A stretch of DNA of 12,522 bases from an uncultured Eubacterium sp. (GTDB lineage: Bacteria; Bacillota; Clostridia; Lachnospirales; Lachnospiraceae): the NCBI GenBank assembly GCA_910584595.1, contig CAJUBQ010000120.1, positions 1 to 12,522 of the forward strand, written 5' to 3'. Numbering within the stretch: the stretch's first letter is position 1; each line of letters opens with the position of its first letter. A model generated the notes under the pieces. That model was not told where the DNA came from and searched no databases. It saw only the letters and a list, made by a program, of their open reading frames with translations. A program made the translations under genes and the position numbers. Positions 6,301-12,522 of this stretch are shown here, piece by piece.

Positions 6301-7952
6301 TTCCGGTAAGGCTTGATGAAAAGCCATATATTGGAAGCACAGTGGATACAGATGGCGACGGAGCGCCGGATGTTGTTGAGCTTGCAACGATAGAGCCGGA
6401 AGAGTATGTGGATCTGGATAAGATTATCCGTATTATGAGCAAAGGGACAATTATTAATACAAATTACGGAGCCGTAGCGGCGTATCAGTATAACAGCAAT
6501 CCAATTATTGCAGATACGGATTTTGACGGTCTGCCGGATGATACGGATCCGGAGCCGAAAAAGCACAGCTTTACCGGAAGAATGGAGCAGTATAATAAAG
6601 AGGGCGAACTGCAGTATGCAGCTGATAAAGGCATCCTAGCATTTAATATCGATTACCGGTGGTTCTTTGAGGATGTTACAAAATATAATGAGGATTTAAG
6701 TGTGTTGTCTTCCCTGTTTGCAGCCGATATTTATGAAAACAGATCAGATGTCGACAATGACAGTGATGTGCAGGTGTATGTCGACGATCTGCTTACAAAA
6801 CGGCATAAACCTGAAGAACTGTTTCAGGCGCTTGGAATGCAGGATGCAAAAGTCTTTGAGGTTGGGTTCACGGATAATGACCGTACTGAAATAGCGGTTG
6901 GGCATCATTTTGTAGAATATAACGGAGAGAAAAAAGAGATCATACTGACTGCTATACGCGGCATGAACGGATCGTTAGAAGAATGGACCAGCTACTTTGA
7001 CATAGGAGCAGATACCGAAGAATATTACGGACTGACAGGAGAACATCCGGAATGGACCAACAAAGAAAACCACAAAGGCTTTGATGTTACGGCAAATCGG
7101 GTAATGCAGGCAATTGACCAATATGTGTCAGAAACATCAGGCATCCGTGGAGATGCACAAAAAATGTACTGGGTAACAGGACACTCACGCGGTGCGGCAA
7201 TTGCCAATATTGTCGGAGCAAATCTGGAAGAAGCAGGAGCATCTACAGTAACTTATACGTTTGGCGCACCGGCTACAACAACGTCTGCAAAGACTTATGC
7301 ATCTATTTTCAACATTATCAATGAAGATGACGCATTTCCGGGACTTCCGCTGGAAGGAAAATGGGGATTTGGCAGATATGGAAATGATAAAAAAGTGAGT
7401 GTGTCCAAGTGTTCCGGCGACACGACGCTGTTTGAGACAGGCAGTTCTTTTAAAGGAAATGCGTTTAAAGATTTTACCGGACTGGATTATGAAAGCAGTG
7501 AAAAAATTGACTGGCTGCTGAAAAGGTTTGAATCCGTTGCAGACAGCCGTGAGGATTTATATCATTTCACGCATGATTATAATACGATTGTATATGGAAG
7601 AGGCAATTACGAGACTGAAGAAGAAGCATTGCAGGCAGCGAACGACAAGATGATGTCATTACGGCCAATGCTGCAGCAGCTGGGAGATTTTACGGCAGCT
7701 TCAGGAAGAGATGCATATGGAAACCGAATATACTACGAAGTATGCTATCAGACGCCAGCATATTTTATGCAGACATTGGCGGACTGGTTAGCAAACGAAA
7801 CAGTATATGAAGCCGCAAGTAAATATGTGAACGCAAGAAATGCATTTGTAGTAACTTACTTAAGCGGCATGGAGCATCCACATTGGACAGAGACGTATTA
7901 TCTCATTGCAAAAGGGATGTATAATTATGGCAGTGAAACAAGGGGATGGTGA
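3372..7952 (+). CDS. Giant secreted vWA-lipase protein with Big_2, InlB and TSP3 repeats
   Basis: A 1526-residue secreted protein. Order: signal peptide about 1-32; two Big_2 Ig-like domains about 35-110 and 113-188, with about 37 lysines; Pro/Glu/Gln linker about 199-215; InlB B-repeat 217-282; Gly/Ser/Asn linker 292-320; second InlB B-repeat 328-393; TSP3-like calcium repeats 397-518; a beta-rich region 530-690 I do not recognise; vWA domain about 769-965; two more calcium repeats at 992-1000 and 1048-1056; class 3 lipase about 1160-1410; helical tail to 1526. The vWA has the metal site DTTGS (Asp777, Thr779, Ser781), GGGD (Asp858) and VTD (Asp888). The lipase has GHSRG (Ser1272), DDAFPGLP (Asp1320) and a late His (1401, or 1398). 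It would hydrolyse an acyl ester outside the cell; the substrate is unknown. There is no LPXTG, SLH or C-terminal membrane anchor. Own promoter and AGGAGG site; terminator downstream. Confidence 0.92.
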   Translation: MKKLLQHAVVIMLVIAFVVTMIPTTAIPTGAAVKPILSKKSVSISIGETAKLKVKNASEANITFQSRKPAVASVSRNGKITGKAAGSTKIIVTVKKNGQKSKLTCKTTVKRPAVSRKNITVKAGKSVTLKMKNKPKKATIVWSSNNKKAAIVSKKGKLTGVAAGKAKITAKVTAYKKTYKLVYDAVVTEESDDPNGTQATPKPEQETPQPEQKPEYFEVSFETNGGNEIASQSVESGKTVQKPENPVRNGYRFSGWYTDGTLREKYDFSLAVTKNITIYAKWQIYYPLINYTGSGSNGSGSSSGSGNSSGSGNNGSENEGTVQKPVKYQVKFVTNGGSAVKSQTIEHGKTVEEPKNPVKEGYVFAGWYGDKELTAAYDFRKAVTADLTLYAKWTKNITDIDDDGVESWVEKLFQTSDLKDDTDGDGLSDYVEIYLSCTDPTLTDTDGNGVSDADEDFDGDGLSNIREVQLGTAVNRPDTDLDGLSDREELDVYKTDPCNPDTDGDGLLDGDEIRLGLNPLKKMTDDKTPDAERTFTQEISKANIAKELLESDNAAIPSLKAEMSGNINRKVVIERSESTEFGDSRSLIGDAIDISGDDLENARLSFRLTTSAPALLSVDDGANTYSTNLICRYNEDGTTDYFETDFDAETNTVSAAVDGDGTYFVLDVSALFADLGLKMPQVSDVYALQDVMPYACAEEEEELPEQSNYDSPNYQTGNDASNGYDTGISVASEDTVTPAAYVITPQAYNAVPASAYTQKAITMPGVQAQADIVFIIDTTGSMTPYIENVRNNLIAFTDALKAKGVSANLALVEYRDIEADGMGSTIVHKSGNGSSSWFYDTEEYKSAIATLGSSGGGDADESAVDALETARLLDMRASAGKIFILVTDAAYKNENRYGIPSMSSEIELLKNEGVSCSVVSAAVEKETYRDLYDKTDGIFCDINNSDFHTEIMSIADKIGSNIVGDGHWIYLRGPVPVPVRLDEKPYIGSTVDTDGDGAPDVVELATIEPEEYVDLDKIIRIMSKGTIINTNYGAVAAYQYNSNPIIADTDFDGLPDDTDPEPKKHSFTGRMEQYNKEGELQYAADKGILAFNIDYRWFFEDVTKYNEDLSVLSSLFAADIYENRSDVDNDSDVQVYVDDLLTKRHKPEELFQALGMQDAKVFEVGFTDNDRTEIAVGHHFVEYNGEKKEIILTAIRGMNGSLEEWTSYFDIGADTEEYYGLTGEHPEWTNKENHKGFDVTANRVMQAIDQYVSETSGIRGDAQKMYWVTGHSRGAAIANIVGANLEEAGASTVTYTFGAPATTTSAKTYASIFNIINEDDAFPGLPLEGKWGFGRYGNDKKVSVSKCSGDTTLFETGSSFKGNAFKDFTGLDYESSEKIDWLLKRFESVADSREDLYHFTHDYNTIVYGRGNYETEEEALQAANDKMMSLRPMLQQLGDFTAASGRDAYGNRIYYEVCYQTPAYFMQTLADWLANETVYEAASKYVNARNAFVVTYLSGMEHPHWTETYYLIAKGMYNYGSETRGW
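3474..3935 (+). repeat. Two lysine-rich Big_2 Ig-like repeats (protein level)
   Basis: Residues 35-110 and 113-188 each follow the Big_2 plan: a Val-Ser-Ile/Val-x-x-Gly-x-x strand, an S-(R/N)-(K/N)-x-A-x-V core, G-K-(I/L)-T-G, then A-A-G-x-x-K-I. About 37 lysines and few acidic residues fall in 34-180, so this segment is strongly basic, unlike the acidic calcium repeats further on. Confidence 0.85.
4020..4550 (+). repeat. Two InlB-type B-repeats with Gly/Ser linker between
   Basis: Residues 217-282 and 328-393 share the pattern V-x-F-x-T-N-G-G, G-K-T-V, P-x-N-P-V, G-Y-x-F-(S/A)-G-W-Y, Y-D-F and Y-A-K-W, typical of the Listeria-Bacteroides (Flg_new/InlB B) repeat. Between them residues 292-320 are a low-complexity Gly/Ser/Asn run (bases 4245-4331), probably a flexible spacer. 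A third copy of the same module is in the RCC1 protein at about residues 1135-1206. Confidence 0.85.
4560..4925 (+). repeat. TSP3-like calcium-binding repeats
   Basis: D-x-D-x-D-G-x-x-D loops, or close variants, occur at residues 421-429, 444-452, 456-461, 478-486 and 501-509. An imperfect IDDDGVESW lies at 400-408. Two more copies occur after the vWA domain at 992-1000 and 1048-1056. Such loops bind calcium in thrombospondin type 3 and related bacterial repeats. Confidence 0.85.
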
Positions 7953-8053
7953 TCTATAGCCGGAAAGTAACAGTGACAGGCAATTTTATCAGGAAATAGT
8001 CAGAAAAACAGGGCAGCAACAGATACGTGATTCGATGCGTTGCCCGCATAGTA

Positions 8054-8106
8054 TGTCTGGTACAGCATGGCAGATTTAACGATGCTGTACCGGACATTTT
8101 GGCTTT
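8054..8106 (+). terminator. Rho-independent terminator after the vWA-lipase gene
   Basis: TGTCTGGTACAGCAT (8054-8068) pairs with ATGCTGTACCGGACA (8082-8096) in a 15-bp stem with one G-U pair and a 13-base loop, followed by TTTTGGCTTTTT. It lies about 100 bp past the stop codon. Just upstream, GGGCAgcAAC (8011-8020) can pair with GTTGCCC (8039-8045) as a weaker hairpin. The 359-bp gap 7953-8311 otherwise holds only the next promoter and ribosome site. Confidence 0.75.
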
Positions 8107-8183
8107 TTGGGCGTTTTATGTGAAAGATTCCTATACTTTCTTTTGCAAATGAAAATGTAGTTGTGAAAATGCACAAAAATCTA

Positions 8184-8211
8184 TTGATGTTATAATAAAA
8201 AAGTGTATAAT
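8184..8211 (+). promoter_or_regulatory. Promoter of the RCC1-repeat gene
   Basis: TTGATG (8184-8189), a 16-base spacer, then a perfect TATAAT (8206-8211). Predicted transcription start is near 8218, leaving a leader of about 94 bases before the ATG at 8312. With the upstream terminator it makes the RCC1 gene a separate transcription unit. Confidence 0.65.
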
Positions 8212-8300
8212 CTAAATATGATACGTGCATGTCACAATATGGATTGGCATGGATAATGATTTTGATAAATTATACGGGTTTTATATCTGCACGAAAGAGA

Positions 8301-8307
8301 AAGGAGA
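8301..8307 (+). promoter_or_regulatory. Ribosome binding site that decides the RCC1 gene start
   Basis: AAGGAGA lies 4-5 bases before the ATG at 8312, which opens directly into a signal peptide. The frame is open back to an ATG at 8225, but that one has no ribosome site, lies close to the predicted transcription start, and would put 29 polar residues before the signal peptide. The 8312 start is therefore chosen. Confidence 0.85.
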
Positions 8308-8311
8308 TTTT

Positions 8312-11300
8312 ATGAAACGGATATTGGCAGGATTACTTGCAATGCTACTGATACTGGCAGAGCCATGCTGCATGAGTGCGGCAGATGCATTGTCGGCGAA
8401 TGCAGCTCCGATACGGAGCCGATCCATTGGTACTGAAAAAGAAGGAAGTGCAGGCTGCAACGTGTTTTCAATGGAAGTTCAGGGAAATAACGCGAAAGTT
8501 ACTTTCGAATCGGTGGTGGATGCTATACTTATTGTTGCTGTTTATAATGAAGAAGGAACACAAATGCTGACGTTCGGCAGGACAGAGGTGTCAGCGCAGC
8601 AAAAAGAAGCGTTGCTCGAAATAGATTCTGCGGGAGGACAGAAGATACCAAAATACTTTTATTTGAGGGGAATGCTGCTGGAGAAAGACACGCTGCGCCC
8701 GCTGTGCAGCGCTTATGAGTCTCCTGTTTATACAAAAGGAATGAACAAAGTACAGCCGCCGAGATTGTCAGATGATGTGGTCGATTGTCCGCTGGAACGT
8801 GAGGGCGTGTCCGCAAACCTGCATTTGGAAGTGCATCCTTCTGTAAACATATATGAATCTAAAGTATATCGATACGCAGAAATCAGACTGGACTATACTG
8901 CGAAAGTGAGCGGGCTGAAAGTGTCTGAACCGGGTGAAACAGTTTTTTCACTTCCTCAGATGGCATCTTTTCCGCAGGGAACAAGTCTTTCTGTCAAAGT
9001 ATCTGCGGACAATGCTGCGGAGCTTGAGGCAGAATGGTCAGGAACTATCGGATGTTCTGTACAAAATGGCCTGGGGATACATAATTTGACAAACGTGCCT
9101 TCCCTTCGGGCCTCAATGGCAAAGGAAGGAAATGTAAGCATGGAACTGGCAGCTGATTTTACAAACATGGAGCTTTTGGATGCAGCGGATACATTATTGT
9201 CCATGAAAGCAGCTGTTACCACAAAAGTCTGCGGACGGCTGACATATCAGGAAGAATCCGTGTCTGTTCGGCATGATTGTGAATCCTGCCTGCATGGAGA
9301 GTCATATTCTAAAATAGAGGCAGACTATCAGGCGCAAACGCGCAGTACAGGGATCAATGATGCCTGGCAAAACAGCTATGAGGTGTTAAATGGATTGTTT
9401 TATCATTCTTCCAACGGAGACAAATCTGACACACAGCCATGTCCGAGACAAAAATACCGTACGACGTTTATGGTAGTGGATGCAGATGGGAGCAGAATAG
9501 AGAATGCACAGGTACAGGCAATTTCTATGGAAACAGCAGAAGCAATTGTGCTGCGGACGGATAAGAACGGACGTGTCTCAGAGTATTTGCCGGGTGGAAG
9601 CTATGAAGTGAATATAAATACGCCGGACGGCGGGTTAAAAACGATTACAGTAAAAGTAAACGATCAGGCGCAAAGCATGAGGATTCGAATGGGCGCTTTT
9701 CCGGTAGAAGGCATCCTGCCAGATGAGGTGATCACTTCATCTGCATTGAAAGCGAAAAGTATTGTTTTGGGAGAAACGTATAGTGGTGTTCTCTCGCAGG
9801 ATGGTTACTTGTATACATGGGGAATGAACACGTTTGGACAGCTTGGAATCGGAACAACGGATAAATTCATTTATGTACCGGAAAAGATAGGACTGTCAAA
9901 GATCAGCTTTGCAGATTTTGGCAAGATGCATGGTGGGGCTGTAACCGAAAACGGTGATTTGTATACATGGGGAAATAATGAGCATGGACAGCTTGGATAT
10001 CAGACAGTAAAAGGTTATTTTGATTATCCGACCAGAGTGGAATTGCCGGGAAAGGTAATTGCGATCAGTATGGGAGCTGCGCATAGCGGAGCGGTATTAG
10101 AGGATGGATCTTTGTATACATGGGGAAAAAATACTTCTTGTGAGCTTGGCTATGATACTGTGGATAAAGAATATAACCCAAAACCTGAAAAAGTGGCAGC
10201 ATTGGAGCATGTGACAGATTTTAGCTGTGGAAGCAGGCACAGCGGAGCTGTGACGGAAGATGGCACATTGTATACGTGGGGATCTAATACAGATGCTCAG
10301 CTGGGGCGTCATACACCCGATCAGCAGGAAGCTGCACCCGGGAAAGTAGATATGCCTGGCGGGGGTAAAGTTTTAAATATAGATTTCGGGTTTGAGCACA
10401 GCGCAGCGATAACCGAAGATGGGCTTTATATGTGGGGAAAAGATTTTTTTATGGGGACTCCGTCAGGTCAGAATCGGCCTGTAAAAATCGACATTTCAAA
10501 CAGTATCGCGGTTTCCTTATATCCGGATGGAATGAATAATGGAGTAGTGACAAGTGATGGTTTTTTATATACCTGGGGCAGCAATGATTATGGAGAACTG
10601 GGAGATGGGACAACGAACGATCGATTTGTACCGGAGAAAGTAGCGACACTGTCTCATATTCAATCGGCCTGCATGGGACAGGAGACAAGCGGCGCAGTTA
10701 CCAGGGACGGTTCGGTGTATGTATGGGGAACGAATGCATTTGGCCTTCGCGGAGATGGGTCATCGAGCCTAAACGATCGGATTACAGAGCCATATCAATT
10801 GTCTTTTGCCGGAAACGATACAGCTGTTTTTCATCATCTGACGCCGGATGAAACTTATGAGTTTTATATGGTAAAAGATAAAACAAAATCAGATCTTTTA
10901 TCCCCGGATAACCTTTTATATACCACACAGGGAATCGCTGACAGCAGCGGCACACTGGAAATCTCTTATTTGACCTTAAATGATTACAGTCATGTAGAAA
11001 TATTTGTAAAAGGAGCGGATAAAAAGGAGATATCCTTAGCGCAGGCTGAGGCTTCGGATATGGAATACAACGGAGAAATACAGTATGTACAACCTGCCGT
11101 ATCGTATCATGGCAAGATGCTGATCGAAGGCAAAGATTATGAACTGATAGGAGATTACTGCGGGCAGGAGGCGGATCCGTATACCGTATGGATTTGCGGT
11201 ATTGGAGACTACAAGGGAAAACAAGCTGTTACTTACAAGATTCTGCCAGGCAGGAAGCTGGTGGAAAATATTACGCTAAGTCTGGCAGATGGTTCTGTGG

Positions 11301-12238
11301 AAGCAGGCAGCGCATTACAGTTAACCGCACAGGTCTTTCCAAAGGATGCCCAAAATCCTGCTTTGTATTGGAACTCGGAAAATCCGGACATTGCTGTTGT
11401 AGATCAAAATGGACTCGTTACAGGAATCCGTGAAGGAAAAGCAAGGATTACCGCCAGCAGCCAGGATGGCAGCAATATTACTGCGGGATGTGTGATAACA
11501 GTTACCGTTCGGCCATCCGACAACAATACGGGTGATTCCTCAGGCGGCGGCACAGATGATTCGTCGGGCGGTGGTTCAGACAGTTCACCGGGAGGCAGTA
11601 CGGGTGGTTCGTCCAATGGCGGCTCAGGCAGTTCTTCTAATGGTAATTTTGATAATTCCGGTAATTCTGGCAGCGGTTCTTTGCATGGCGGTTCTGCCGG
11701 TAACGTAGAGTTAAATTTATTGTATTATCTCGTCCATTTTAATTCCAACGGAGGAAATCATCTAAGTCGTAATGAAATGACTCTTTTGATGGATGATAAG
11801 CTTGGCATACTGCCGGATGTAAAGCGAAAAGATTATGTGTTTGCCGGCTGGTATACACAAAAAGAAAAAGGCAGAAAAGTGGAAGAAAATACTGTGCTAA
11901 ACGCTTCTATGACATTGTATGCGCACTGGGATAAAGTGCAAAAGCCCGGGCGGGTGACAAAGCTTTCTCTGAAACGCCAAAATGGTGGACAGGCGCTGGT
12001 GCAATATCAGGCAGTTGATCTTGTGCAGGGGTATGAGATTACATGTTCTACAAATCCGCAATTTACGGCAAAGGCTTCCAGAAAAAAGCTGGTCTTACCG
12101 ACTTCTGCTTTAGAGCAAACACTTGTAAAACCGAAAAAAAATAAAACCTGTTACATCAGGGTGCGCGCTTATCGGACAGATTCCGTGGGACATAAAATTT
12201 ATGGCGCGTATAGTTCCGTTAAGAAAATTAAATTATAA
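8312..12238 (+). CDS. Giant secreted RCC1-propeller protein with Ig-like, InlB and Fn3-like modules
   Basis: A 1308-residue secreted protein, probably a surface or released binding protein; no catalytic site is seen. Order: signal peptide about 1-24 (MKR start, long hydrophobic core, then small residues before MSAADALSANAAP); a beta-rich N-terminal domain about 48-142 that I do not name; an unrecognised region 150-375 with several cysteines; a carboxypeptidase-regulatory-like beta fold about 382-460; an RCC1 propeller about 484-835; an MBG/YDG-like domain about 905-978 (MEYNG, YELIGDY, IGDYKGK); a Big_2 domain about 985-1066; a Gly/Ser/Asn linker 1069-1131; an InlB B-repeat about 1135-1206 (VHFNSNGGN, YVFAGWY, LYAHW); and a C-terminal Fn3-like domain 1209-1308. 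No LPXTG, SLH or transmembrane anchor is visible. In eukaryotes RCC1 propellers bind proteins such as Ran; the bacterial ligand is unknown. It has its own promoter and terminator-bounded upstream side. Confidence 0.9.
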   Translation: MKRILAGLLAMLLILAEPCCMSAADALSANAAPIRSRSIGTEKEGSAGCNVFSMEVQGNNAKVTFESVVDAILIVAVYNEEGTQMLTFGRTEVSAQQKEALLEIDSAGGQKIPKYFYLRGMLLEKDTLRPLCSAYESPVYTKGMNKVQPPRLSDDVVDCPLEREGVSANLHLEVHPSVNIYESKVYRYAEIRLDYTAKVSGLKVSEPGETVFSLPQMASFPQGTSLSVKVSADNAAELEAEWSGTIGCSVQNGLGIHNLTNVPSLRASMAKEGNVSMELAADFTNMELLDAADTLLSMKAAVTTKVCGRLTYQEESVSVRHDCESCLHGESYSKIEADYQAQTRSTGINDAWQNSYEVLNGLFYHSSNGDKSDTQPCPRQKYRTTFMVVDADGSRIENAQVQAISMETAEAIVLRTDKNGRVSEYLPGGSYEVNINTPDGGLKTITVKVNDQAQSMRIRMGAFPVEGILPDEVITSSALKAKSIVLGETYSGVLSQDGYLYTWGMNTFGQLGIGTTDKFIYVPEKIGLSKISFADFGKMHGGAVTENGDLYTWGNNEHGQLGYQTVKGYFDYPTRVELPGKVIAISMGAAHSGAVLEDGSLYTWGKNTSCELGYDTVDKEYNPKPEKVAALEHVTDFSCGSRHSGAVTEDGTLYTWGSNTDAQLGRHTPDQQEAAPGKVDMPGGGKVLNIDFGFEHSAAITEDGLYMWGKDFFMGTPSGQNRPVKIDISNSIAVSLYPDGMNNGVVTSDGFLYTWGSNDYGELGDGTTNDRFVPEKVATLSHIQSACMGQETSGAVTRDGSVYVWGTNAFGLRGDGSSSLNDRITEPYQLSFAGNDTAVFHHLTPDETYEFYMVKDKTKSDLLSPDNLLYTTQGIADSSGTLEISYLTLNDYSHVEIFVKGADKKEISLAQAEASDMEYNGEIQYVQPAVSYHGKMLIEGKDYELIGDYCGQEADPYTVWICGIGDYKGKQAVTYKILPGRKLVENITLSLADGSVEAGSALQLTAQVFPKDAQNPALYWNSENPDIAVVDQNGLVTGIREGKARITASSQDGSNITAGCVITVTVRPSDNNTGDSSGGGTDDSSGGGSDSSPGGSTGGSSNGGSGSSSNGNFDNSGNSGSGSLHGGSAGNVELNLLYYLVHFNSNGGNHLSRNEMTLLMDDKLGILPDVKRKDYVFAGWYTQKEKGRKVEENTVLNASMTLYAHWDKVQKPGRVTKLSLKRQNGGQALVQYQAVDLVQGYEITCSTNPQFTAKASRKKLVLPTSALEQTLVKPKKNKTCYIRVRAYRTDSVGHKIYGAYSSVKKIKL
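9761..10816 (+). repeat. Seven RCC1 repeats (one beta-propeller)
   Basis: The signature L-Y-T-W-G or a close variant begins at residues 500, 550, 601, 653, 705, 752 and 802, a period of 47-52 residues. Most are followed by N-x-x-G-(Q/E)-L-G and preceded by H-S-G-A-V-x-E-D-G. The fifth blade (LYMWGKDFFMG) has lost the GQLG turn and is shorter. The DNA is also repetitive: TTGTATACATGGGGA occurs exactly at 9809-9823, 9959-9973 and 10112-10126, with one change at 10268-10282. Confidence 0.92.
11516..11704 (+). repeat. Low-complexity Gly/Ser/Asn linker in the RCC1 protein
   Basis: Residues 1069-1131 are almost only Gly, Ser, Asn and Asp, encoded by degenerate short repeats of ggc/ggt and tcc/tct codons. 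The run joins the Big_2 domain to the InlB B-repeat. It parallels the shorter linker between the two InlB repeats of the neighbouring vWA-lipase. Confidence 0.85.
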
Positions 12239-12262
12239 TTTCAAAGTTCAATGTACAAAGCC

Positions 12263-12290
12263 TGATTCTTCAAGTTTGATTCTTCAAGCT
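12263..12290. repeat. Two tandem 14-bp repeats downstream of the RCC1 gene
   Basis: TGATTCTTCAAGTT (12263-12276) is followed directly by TGATTCTTCAAGCT (12277-12290), and a partial third TGATTTCT starts at 12291. The second junction creates the perfect palindrome TCAAGCTTGA (12284-12293). No convincing terminator hairpin with a T-run is present after the RCC1 stop codon. Confidence 0.6.
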
Positions 12291-12319
12291 TGATTTCTGT
12301 CTGAAATTATTTTATATAG

Positions 12320-12522
12320 ATGGAGATTAGTTATCGCCATCTGCGCCGAGTACGGCCGCTTTGCGGCATCTACATTTTCGTGCGAGTGTGCATCCCCATA
12401 GGCGCGAACTTAAGCGGAAATGCAACAATTTACAAAAAGTGTTACATTCTGGCTACTCGGACGCTGGGAGAGAAAATCTGCCCCGTCTGCTGTGTCCGCT
12501 CCAGAATGCAAGAAGCCCTAAG
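12320..12522. other. G+C-rich hairpin-rich element, possible structured RNA or interspersed repeat (runs off window)
   Basis: Composition changes sharply: 46 of 80 bases are G or C in 12341-12420 against 31 of 100 in 12241-12340 (hand count). Nested complementary arms occur: CATTCTGG (12445-12452) with CCAGAATG (12501-12508), and inside them CGGAC (12458-12462) with GTCCG (12494-12498). GCCGC-TTT-GCGGC (12355-12367) is a perfect small hairpin. CCGAGTA (12346-12352) also pairs with TACTCGG (12454-12460), competing with the inner stem. One forward frame is open from ATG 12320 to the edge (67 codons), but it has no ribosome site and an odd Cys/Arg-rich composition. I favour a noncoding structured element or dispersed repeat; identity unknown. 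Confidence 0.35.

Noticed and set aside
6129..6566. 145-codon open frame on the minus strand inside the vWA-lipase gene
   Set aside because: It mirrors the well-supported vWA and calcium-repeat coding sequence, with no ribosome site and no recognisable domain.
8225..8311. In-frame 29-residue N-terminal extension of the RCC1 protein
   Set aside because: No ribosome site at 8225, it lies almost at the predicted transcription start, and it would bury the signal peptide that begins at 8312.
9761..10816. CRISPR-like periodic repeats of about 150 bp
   Set aside because: The periodicity is that of protein-coding RCC1 blades in one continuous frame, with diverged rather than identical repeats.
12320..12522. 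Partial open frame of 67 codons (+) running off the window
   Set aside because: No ribosome site before the ATG, unusual Cys/Arg-rich composition, and it coincides with inverted repeats. Reported as a structured element instead.

Overview
The window looks like a chromosomal segment of a low-to-mid G+C Firmicute. It is most likely a gut Clostridia of the Lachnospiraceae type. Support comes from strong AGGAGG ribosome sites, sigma-A-like promoters, AT-rich intergenic regions, and two giant secreted proteins built from modules common in that group (Big_2 Ig-like domains, InlB-type B-repeats, TSP3 calcium repeats, RCC1 propeller). The assignment is inference from style and domain content, not from a marker gene.

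Layout. 1-858 (+) is a short lytic transglycosylase of the SLT/goose-lysozyme fold. It ends before a strong bidirectional hairpin terminator (939-977). On the minus strand, 3017-2280 encodes a secreted GH16 lichenase (beta-1,3-1,4-glucanase). It is followed 71 bp later by 2208-1036, an apparently intracellular beta-propeller glycosidase of the BNR/Asp-box type that most resembles GH93. A 354-bp AT-rich divergent region (3018-3371) holds a likely promoter for the lichenase and a near-consensus promoter for the next gene. 3372-7952 (+) encodes a 1526-residue secreted protein: two lysine-rich Big_2 domains, two InlB B-repeats, calcium-binding TSP3 repeats, a vWA domain, more TSP3 repeats, and a C-terminal class 3 lipase with a visible Ser-Asp-His arrangement. 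After a terminator (8054-8106) and a new promoter (8184-8211), 8312-12238 (+) encodes a 1308-residue secreted protein. It has a seven-blade RCC1 propeller followed by MBG-like, Big_2, InlB B-repeat and Fn3-like modules. The last 200 bases hold a short tandem repeat and then a G+C-richer, hairpin-rich element that runs off the window and contains no convincing gene.

How it fits together. The region is a cell-surface and extracellular-enzyme island: a wall-cleaving enzyme, a plant/cereal glucanase with a possible downstream glycosidase, and two very large modular proteins. The two giants have separate promoters and are separated by a terminator, so they are probably not one operon. They draw on the same module kit (Big_2, InlB B-repeat, Gly/Ser linker). 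Neither carries an LPXTG, SLH or other recognisable C-terminal anchor. The parts most worth a second look are the vWA-lipase fusion and the unexplained structured element at the right edge.
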